Shown here piece by piece: positions 59,583 to 64,000 of a stretch of 64,000 bases of DNA; position 1 is the stretch's first letter, and each line of letters begins with the position of its first letter. A program made the position numbers and the translations under genes. The notes under the pieces are model-generated. The model did not search any database. It saw nothing but the letters and a program-made list of their open reading frames with translations, and was not told where the DNA came from. Origin of the DNA: Ruminococcus sp. (GTDB lineage Bacteria; Bacillota; Clostridia; Oscillospirales; Ruminococcaceae); assembly GCA_021199375.1 (NCBI GenBank), contig JAJQIB010000032.1, positions 1-64,000 on the forward strand, in the 5' to 3' direction.

Positions 59583-60434
59583 TTACCAAATTAGATTTAT
59601 AACAAATCCTGAAACCGCGGCGGCGGCGTAGAGTATGCCCATTATTGTTAGATTTTCCTTAATGCTGTGATTGGTGCGAAACAGTACAATAAGTCCAACA
59701 CCGGCGCCGGTACAAAGTCCTGCCACACACGAGCCAAACGAAAGAACACCCTCAATGTAAAGCTCAGTGATGATAACCGATGCAGCACAATTTGGAATGA
59801 ATCCAAACAAGGCTGTAATAAGGGGCTGGATTGGTGAGTCCTTCATCATAAAGCCTGAAATAGTGTCTGCTCCAGCAAATTCGAAGGCTACGCCAAGTAC
59901 TAAATTAATTATCAGTATAAAAAGTGAAATTTGAGCAGTGTGTATTAGCGCACTAACCGCTATATGGTGATGCTCGCAGTCACAATCCTGGCAAAGCCTG
60001 TCGATATCAGGCTCGTCATTGTTCTTCTTTAGCAGTCTCATTATAAGATCTACTCCAAAGCCTACAACAACTGCTATTATAACCTTGATTAGGATAAGCC
60101 GCCATATATCGCTTGCATGCTCAGGATTTGAGATTAGCAGTGGTATTGCCTCGTCACTAGTTGCAATGTACACAGACAGCAGCGTGCCAAGGCTTATGAG
60201 TCTGCCTGAGTAGAGGTTAGACACCGCTGCTGAAAATCCACACTGAGGAATACAGCCTAACACCGCTCCTCCGAGTGAGCCCAAAGGACCGAGCCTTTGC
60301 AAAGCATGCGGCAGCTTTTCGGCATGATGCTTTTCTAGGTATTCAATTAAAAGATACACAGCATACAAAAAAGGGATTACCTTTAATGTATCAAGCAGTG
60401 CATCCAAAACTACATCTAAAATAATTTCTGACAT
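59583..60434 (-). CDS. Putative manganese exporter (ArsP_2-like family)
   Basis: A 283-residue membrane protein with about ten hydrophobic segments in two halves. Each half carries a Cys-bearing motif of the family: GCIPQCGFSAAVSN near residue 60 and GFIPNCAASVIITELY near 210. A cytoplasmic loop has CQDCDCEHHH, a likely metal-binding patch. This matches the pfam11449 putative manganese transporter. The promoter TTGCAA-N17-TATAAT is at 60472-60500. The RBS is AAAAGGAGAG. No yybP-ykoY-type riboswitch is visible upstream. The C39 peptidase follows after 13 nt. Confidence 0.85.
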   Translation of the reverse strand: MSEIILDVVLDALLDTLKVIPFLYAVYLLIEYLEKHHAEKLPHALQRLGPLGSLGGAVLGCIPQCGFSAAVSNLYSGRLISLGTLLSVYIATSDEAIPLLISNPEHASDIWRLILIKVIIAVVVGFGVDLIMRLLKKNNDEPDIDRLCQDCDCEHHHIAVSALIHTAQISLFILIINLVLGVAFEFAGADTISGFMMKDSPIQPLITALFGFIPNCAASVIITELYIEGVLSFGSCVAGLCTGAGVGLIVLFRTNHSIKENLTIMGILYAAAAVSGFVINLIW

Positions 60435-60471
60435 TCCGTAAAATTACTCTCCTTTTAATGTGATATATGTT

Positions 60472-60500
60472 ATTATAACACACTTCAAAGTAATTTGCAA
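60472..60500 (-). promoter_or_regulatory. Promoter of the transporter-C39 peptidase pair
   Basis: On the minus strand TTGCAA and TATAAT are 17 nt apart, about 40 nt before the start codon. Confidence 0.75.
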
Positions 60501-60522
60501 GTGGTTGATAACTTTCTGAACA

Positions 60523-60557
60523 AAAAAAGCTCCCAAGCCTGATAAGTCTGGGAGCGG
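60523..60557 (-). terminator. Terminator of the DUF5104 operon
   Basis: On the minus strand GCTCCCA pairs with TGGGAGC around a 13-nt loop and is followed by TTTTTTTG. It closes the lipoprotein array. Confidence 0.85.
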
Positions 60558-60659
60558 TGATTGATATTGTCAAAAACAGAGAGTAACGTCTTATTCTGAC
60601 ATAGTAATATATCAAGTCTAATTAATCTTCTACATTTTTCGCCAATAAGATATACATTT

Positions 60660-61217
60660 TCATCCCCAATTTTCGCCAATATATACAGCTGTGTTATGAT
60701 TTAAATCTTCGTTATCATAAGTCGTATATTCCCTATTTTCGTAAGCTTTACAAATAATAATATTCTGTATTCCTTCTTTGTCAGGTTCATTAGCGTTCGT
60801 AAGATATATCCCAAATGTAATTTCATAATTTGAGCCAGTTGCTGTTCTTGCGTTTTCAACAAATCTAACTAGATATTGTACTTGGGGCTGTCCTTCTTCC
60901 CAACTTTCACTTTTGGTTCCTGATATATGTTCGTCATGAGAAATAATCTCTCCATCTAAAAGCTCATATGCCGCTTGGATATCATCATCTATGTTAGAAT
61001 CATGCTTTAGCGTATATTCCGAAAGAAGGGATTTTAGTCCCTCTGTGTCCTCATCATTTAAGTAACTAATAGCTTGAAGTGCAATATCGTTTGCGGTACC
61101 TTCAGCGTCAGCTTTATCAAAATAAGTGACAAATTTTTCTTTGTAATTAGAAATCTTAGAACACGAAGTCAAGAGTATCATCATTGCTGTCAATAAAGCT
61201 ATTGCAATTTTTTTCAA
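60660..61217 (-). CDS. DUF5104-type lipoprotein, copy 3
   Basis: A 185-residue lipoprotein (signal MKKIAIALLTAMMILLTSC, read from a TTG start). The mature part follows the pattern of its two paralogues: about 50 residues of helix, then AYELLDGEIISHDEHISGT and a beta half with YEITFGIYLTNANEPDKEG. The start is TTG at 61217, and a GGGGGG stretch that belongs to DUF4474 fragment C lies about 10 nt upstream and probably serves as its Shine-Dalgarno sequence. Family name is from memory. The conserved xxDGEII motif is shared by all three copies. Confidence 0.8.
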   Translation of the reverse strand: MKKIAIALLTAMMILLTSCSKISNYKEKFVTYFDKADAEGTANDIALQAISYLNDEDTEGLKSLLSEYTLKHDSNIDDDIQAAYELLDGEIISHDEHISGTKSESWEEGQPQVQYLVRFVENARTATGSNYEITFGIYLTNANEPDKEGIQNIIICKAYENREYTTYDNEDLNHNTAVYIGENWG

Positions 61218-61229
61218 ATAAACTAACCC

Positions 61230-61308
61230 CCCACCATGGTCAAATCGTGAACGTCAACCTCGCCAACATACTCAGGGTTAAACCCTGTTATCCACCATTG
61301 CTGTTGGC
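61230..61308 (-). pseudogene. Degenerate fragment C of the DUF4474-like tail
   Basis: A 73-nt stretch (61230-61302) is identical by eye to positions 62934-63006 of fragment A but carries a 5-nt deletion at its upstream junction (ACAGCAATGG against ACCACAAAGCAATGG), shifting the frame. The end after ACCATGGTGGG is also lost. It cannot encode the DUF4474 peptide. It directly follows the stop codon of DUF5104 copy 2 and supplies the G-rich RBS of copy 3. Confidence 0.85.
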
Positions 61309-61310
61309 AA

Positions 61311-61850
61311 CTACCAAGTAAGTGTATCAACAATTTCTCCTGTGTAAGGATCAATGTTTTTTCCTATTTTATAAATTTCGTCTAAATCATCGTTGCTTTG
61401 TATTACTATTAAATATACCCCCAAAGCGTTACTATCAGCTTCACATACTGAAATACTTAGTATATAAATATTATAAACTTTTCCGGCATCAGTTTTCACC
61501 TCCTCTATACATGATCTATTATGCTTTTGAACTAATGTTCCGCTTTCTACAGTTTCTCCACCAGAACCATCGAGAATATATCCATGTTCAATAATCTCGC
61601 CATTTATAAAATCAAATGATTCATTAATTTGTTTTGTGAGATTGCAAGCATCATTTGCTTTCTTAGAAAATAGTTCGATGAGCGTTTCAACATCGTGATC
61701 AACTAATGCTTGATATACAATCTCACAAGTCTCCTTAGCGCTTAATTGATTGTCTTCTGTTAAAGATGATATAGTATCAAATGGACGGCAGCTACTGAAA
61801 AGCAACATGGCTGTGAAAAAAATCAAACATACACGTAACTCTTTAATCAT
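61311..61850 (-). CDS. DUF5104-type lipoprotein, copy 2
   Basis: A 179-residue lipoprotein (lipobox FSSC in LLFSSCRPF). Its pattern matches the other copies: a helical start, SFDFINGEIIEHGYILDGSG, then a beta half with VYNIYILSISVCEADSNAL. The start is set at MIKELRV because GGGGAG, which lies inside the end of fragment B, is placed correctly and the fragment B stop ends 1 nt before the ATG. The longer track start would overlap fragment B heavily. Confidence 0.8.
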   Translation of the reverse strand: MIKELRVCLIFFTAMLLFSSCRPFDTISSLTEDNQLSAKETCEIVYQALVDHDVETLIELFSKKANDACNLTKQINESFDFINGEIIEHGYILDGSGGETVESGTLVQKHNRSCIEEVKTDAGKVYNIYILSISVCEADSNALGVYLIVIQSNDDLDEIYKIGKNIDPYTGEIVDTLTW

Positions 61851-61851
61851 A

Positions 61852-62238
61852 TTATTCTCCCCACAAAATCCAAACCATATGAGAAATTTCATCAAAATAC
61901 ATATACTTATTCTCAGCATACTGTTCTTTCAATTTTTCAAATAATTCTTGGTCACACACATCTTTTTTATTATTAGAAACATTATCTGACATATCAATGC
62001 ATCCCACCATGGTCAAATCGTGGACATCTACTTCGCCAACATACTCAGGGTTAAACCCTGTTATCCACCATTGCTTTGTGGCAGGCTCCCATGAAAATAC
62101 GTTGTCGATACTGCCATCATCATTACTATTGTAAAGATATAGCGTCATGGGCATAGATAAATCACTATCTACAAAATAATGGTCTAACTTATCGGAGTCT
62201 TGAGATAAAAGTTTTGAACGATAATATATTCCTATCAT
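61852..62238 (-). CDS. DUF4474-like C-terminal fragment B (128 aa)
   Basis: A 128-residue protein that begins MIGIYYRSKLLSQDSDKLDH and includes FVDSDLSMPMTLYLYNSNDD and ATKQWWITGFNPEYVGEVDV, then a variable tail. It looks like the second half of a DUF4474 domain, here without a signal or the first half. It starts in an ATGA overlap with the end of DUF5104 copy 1 and ends 1 nt before copy 2, so it is translationally coupled on both sides. The GFNPEYVGEVDVHDLTMVGC block is nearly identical to fragment A. Confidence 0.75.
   Translation of the reverse strand: MIGIYYRSKLLSQDSDKLDHYFVDSDLSMPMTLYLYNSNDDGSIDNVFSWEPATKQWWITGFNPEYVGEVDVHDLTMVGCIDMSDNVSNNKKDVCDQELFEKLKEQYAENKYMYFDEISHMVWILWGE
61988..62081. 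repeat. DUF4474-tail repeat, unit B (94 nt)
   Basis: Second unit of the repeated segment, inside the coding region of fragment B. It differs from unit A at about four to five positions, clustered in the VDVHD codons. Confidence 0.9.
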
Positions 62239-62786
62239 TTATCTTCCCATCTTCCAATAACGTATCTAAAATCATTTATATCTACTTCATCCTCACCATA
62301 AAGTTCAATTGCCGATTCATACGATGTTTCATCAATTATATCGATGTCAAGAAGTCCTTCTATATCCTTTTCTTCTTCATCAACCATTTGATATCCTAAA
62401 TATATATTGTATTCATATCCTGTATCAGTTATTACTTCATAGATATCTACCTCAACATGATACCTTACAACTTTAAATCTACGATAGCTTGCAGATTCCG
62501 AACCAGTTTTTATTTCACCACAAGAAATTATCTCACCATCAATAAATTCATAAGCACCTTCTATTTCTGCTGTTAAATCATTAAGCAAATCAGATTTTTC
62601 GCAGAAAAGTTCTTTTAACTCTCTGGTTTCTTGGTTTTTTAAATATTTATACACCTGTTTTGACTGATGTATTGCTCTTTGATCTATAGTAAAATCGTTA
62701 TTGATTATAATGTTATCACAACTCGTAAGAGAAAGAGTTGTTACTAACAATATTATGACAAGCGAAAATAGTCTAGGTTTTTTCAT
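62235..62786 (-). CDS. DUF5104-type lipoprotein, copy 1
   Basis: A 183-residue lipoprotein (signal MKKPRLFSLVIILLVTTLSL, lipobox LTSC). The mature part has the family pattern: a helix region to about residue 75, AYEFIDGEIISCGEIKTGSE, then YEYNIYLGYQMVDEEEKD. GGGGAG lies 7 nt before the ATG at 62786, which overlaps the stop of fragment A (ATGA). Sequence identity with copies 2 and 3 looks low apart from the xxDGEII block. In this arrangement it may be an immunity protein; no direct evidence. Confidence 0.8.
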   Translation of the reverse strand: MKKPRLFSLVIILLVTTLSLTSCDNIIINNDFTIDQRAIHQSKQVYKYLKNQETRELKELFCEKSDLLNDLTAEIEGAYEFIDGEIISCGEIKTGSESASYRRFKVVRYHVEVDIYEVITDTGYEYNIYLGYQMVDEEEKDIEGLLDIDIIDETSYESAIELYGEDEVDINDFRYVIGRWEDK

Positions 62787-63019
62787 GACTGATCTCCCCA
62801 GCAAATCCAAAAACAATGTGAGGTTTCATCTATACACACATTTTCCCAATCAGAGTGATTATCTATATTTATATTTTGATATTGTTTGACAAAGTAATTA
62901 AACAATTCTTCATTTCCCGACATATCAATGCATCCCACCATGGTCAAATCGTGAACGTCAACCTCGCCAACATACTCAGGGTTAAACCCTGTTATCCACC
63001 ATTGCTTTGTGGTAGGCAT
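62783..63019 (-). CDS. DUF4474-like C-terminal fragment A (78 aa)
   Basis: A 78-residue protein starting MPTTKQWWITGFNPEYVGEV and ending in a tail (DNHSDWENVCIDETSHCFWI) different from that of fragment B. AAAGGAGGG lies 8 nt upstream of the ATG, so it is translated in its own right. It is the first gene of the operon, and its stop overlaps the start of DUF5104 copy 1. The 94-nt segment 62919-63012 is repeated at 61988-62081 with four to five differences. Confidence 0.7.
   Translation of the reverse strand: MPTTKQWWITGFNPEYVGEVDVHDLTMVGCIDMSGNEELFNYFVKQYQNINIDNHSDWENVCIDETSHCFWICWGDQS
62919..63012. repeat. DUF4474-tail repeat, unit A (94 nt)
   Basis: Repeated at 61988-62081 (unit B, a handful of substitutions), and 73 nt of it identically at 61230-61302 (unit C). 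Each unit contains the 15-nt palindrome CAGGGTTAAACCCTG. The units lie just upstream of each DUF5104 gene in transcription order. Confidence 0.9.
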
Positions 63020-63066
63020 AGGCTTTGCCCTCCTTTGAAAATTTTAACAAAACTAATCTGTTATAT

Positions 63067-63095
63067 ATTATATCATATTTATCCATAATTGTCAA
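63067..63095 (-). promoter_or_regulatory. Promoter of the DUF4474-tail/DUF5104 operon
   Basis: On the minus strand TTGACA and TATAAT are separated by 17 nt, about 50 nt before fragment A. From here the genes run with 4-nt or near-zero spacing to the terminator at 60.5 kb. Confidence 0.85.
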
Positions 63096-63287
63096 TGCTT
63101 CTGTATAAATTTTTTCAGCTCATGTTTATATTTCAAATAAAAGCTTTAAGCCTTATTGAATTTAAATCAAAAGAGGTTTTCTCAAAATATTGCACTAACT
63201 AATGGATGGGATTTTGTATTATTATACAAAAATTATACTTTATTTAAAGAGATTATTGTCGAATAATACAAAAATGCCATTTTCTTA

Positions 63288-63316
63288 TTGACATTTACTA
63301 ATAATCATGATATAAT
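63288..63316 (+). promoter_or_regulatory. Promoter of the small secreted protein gene
   Basis: TTGACA and TATAAT separated by 17 nt, about 85 nt before the ATG at 63402. The gap 63020-63401 otherwise holds only the divergent operon promoter and AT-rich sequence. Confidence 0.85.
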
Positions 63317-63401
63317 AATGAAAATTAAACGAAAATATGACTTAATGATGATTTATATGTTTTTTGAAAATCTTAGGATATTATAAAAGGAGGTGAGATA
63401 T

Positions 63402-63839
63402 ATGCTGAAATTAAAAAAATCTATTATTTCCTTGGGAGCATCAGTTGTAATGATTGCCAACATAACCAGCTTGAGTGCAAATGCTTTTTCTGCCACATAT
63501 TATAAAAAAGCAACTGGTGGATCAATTACAAATGCTTATGTTTCTTGTTATGTTACTGGTTCACGAACCAGTAACACTGTATCTGGCACAGCATGGACTA
63601 AAACATCAAGTAATAATTCTAACGTTTACAATCCAAATGTAGCCTACAAAGGAAGTACTAGCGTTGTAGTTACTGTCGGAGGAGTTAGTTGTGGTTCAAA
63701 AACAACATCAACAGGAAGTGCAACAAAAACTTTTTCTTTATCAGGATGCACGTCATCAAAAACTGTAAAAACAACTCATATTTTTGATAGTGATGAGTAT
63801 GGTAGTTGCAGTAAAGCTTTGTCAGTTAGTAGTGACTGA
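63402..63839 (+). CDS. Small secreted Ser/Thr-rich protein of unknown function
   Basis: A 145-residue protein with an N-terminal signal peptide (MLKLKKSIISLGASVVMIAN, cleavage likely after SANA) and a mature part of about 115 residues rich in Ser, Thr, Gly and Val with four Cys, no recognisable domain. Alternating Val/Thr/Ser strands suggest a small beta sandwich. AAGGAGGTGAG is 7 nt from the ATG at 63402, so that start is preferred over the ATG three codons earlier. It has its own promoter and terminator, and another signal-bearing gene follows. Confidence 0.8.
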   Translation: MLKLKKSIISLGASVVMIANITSLSANAFSATYYKKATGGSITNAYVSCYVTGSRTSNTVSGTAWTKTSSNNSNVYNPNVAYKGSTSVVVTVGGVSCGSKTTSTGSATKTFSLSGCTSSKTVKTTHIFDSDEYGSCSKALSVSSD

Positions 63840-63850
63840 TAATTGTATAA

Positions 63851-63885
63851 TCTACAGCAGCAAGCAAATGTTGCTGTAGATTTTT
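63851..63885 (+). terminator. Terminator after the small secreted protein gene
   Basis: TCTACAGCA pairs with TGCTGTAGA around a 12-nt loop, followed by TTTTT. Confidence 0.88.
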
Positions 63886-63922
63886 GCATAAGTTCTTTGA
63901 TATGTTTGAAAGGACAACATTG

Positions 63923-64000
63923 ATGAAAAAAATATCAAAAAAAGGATTATGTTTAATATTAGGAGTTATTATAGTAATAGCTTTAATCTTAGCTATGTTT
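63923..64000 (+). CDS. Start of a membrane or secreted protein gene (cut by the window edge)
   Basis: Only 26 codons are visible: MKKISKKGLCLILGVIIVIA and a continuing hydrophobic stretch (LILAMF). GAAAGGAC stands before the ATG. The basic start and hydrophobic helix indicate a signal peptide or membrane anchor. The product cannot be named. Confidence 0.7.
   Translation, partial: MKKISKKGLCLILGVIIVIALILAMF

Noticed and set aside
60435-60659. Manganese riboswitch (yybP-ykoY) before the transporter
   Set aside because: The leader is only about 35 nt after the promoter; no aptamer motif is present.
61322-61594. 90-aa plus-strand ORF opposite DUF5104 copy 2
   Set aside because: Antisense shadow without RBS; the operon on the other strand is supported by coupled starts.

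Overview
The window looks like a chromosome segment of a low-to-moderate GC, Gram-positive, endospore-forming member of the Clostridia, most likely an Oscillospiraceae/Ruminococcus-like gut bacterium. The reasons are a gpr spore protease next to rpsT, AGGAGG-type ribosome binding sites, many sigma-A promoters of the form TTGACA-N17-TATAAT, a RibU-type riboflavin ECF component behind an FMN riboswitch, a GGGtGRT protein pair, a CD1247-like protein beside efp, and many lipoproteins and Cna-B/Fn3 surface proteins. No sortase, rRNA, IS element or CRISPR array is present.

Layout. 1-3.1 kb: the 5' part of tRNA-Thr, then a leftward phage lysis cassette (BppU-like protein, unknown tail-type protein, holin, GH25 endolysin) whose promoter carries a LexA (SOS) box; no other phage genes are visible. 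3.1-7.2 kb: a LysR regulator divergent from a small protein, an iron alcohol dehydrogenase and an exported flavodoxin/aldo-keto reductase fusion. 7.3-10 kb: a two-gene unit (membrane-anchored surface protein, then a lipoprotein ending in an LHH-type HNH nuclease domain) lying between two 54-nt hairpin direct repeats. 10-21.3 kb: a 2155-residue Cna-B adhesin with a G8 tract near its start, an acidic lipoprotein, a glycosyltransferase-GtrA / phosphodiester glycosidase / membrane protein operon, and an anchored coiled-coil protein. 21.4-29.4 kb: rpsT, gpr, an orphan sugar-binding lipoprotein, a ClpX-like zinc-finger unfoldase, the IscU-like/GGGtGRT pair, and riboswitch-controlled ribU.

29.4-54.3 kb is a conserved housekeeping block, almost all leftward: CD1247-like, efp, Xaa-Pro peptidase, aroQ, endonuclease IV-like, yqeG, rpsU, leuS, rsfS, yqeK, nadD, yhbY, rdgB, a degenerate cysteine-hydrolase-like protein, ftsY, smc, an Elp3-like radical SAM protein, rnc, plsX, trmFO, topA, dprA, a SpoU methyltransferase, and the infC-rpmI-rplT operon with an L20-type leader and an ATT start codon.

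54.3-64 kb is accessory: a MoxR-like ATPase, an immunity-like protein, a secreted C39-type peptidase with near-identical Fn3 repeats, a putative manganese exporter, and an operon in which three divergent DUF5104-type lipoproteins alternate with three near-identical fragments of a DUF4474-like C-terminus. That arrangement resembles orphan toxin-tail/immunity arrays. A small secreted protein is divergent from it. The best candidates for undescribed systems are the SOS-controlled lysis cassette without a phage, the lipoprotein-tethered LHH nuclease pair, and the DUF4474-tail/DUF5104 array. All functions are inferred from sequence patterns and memory of families; no searches were run.
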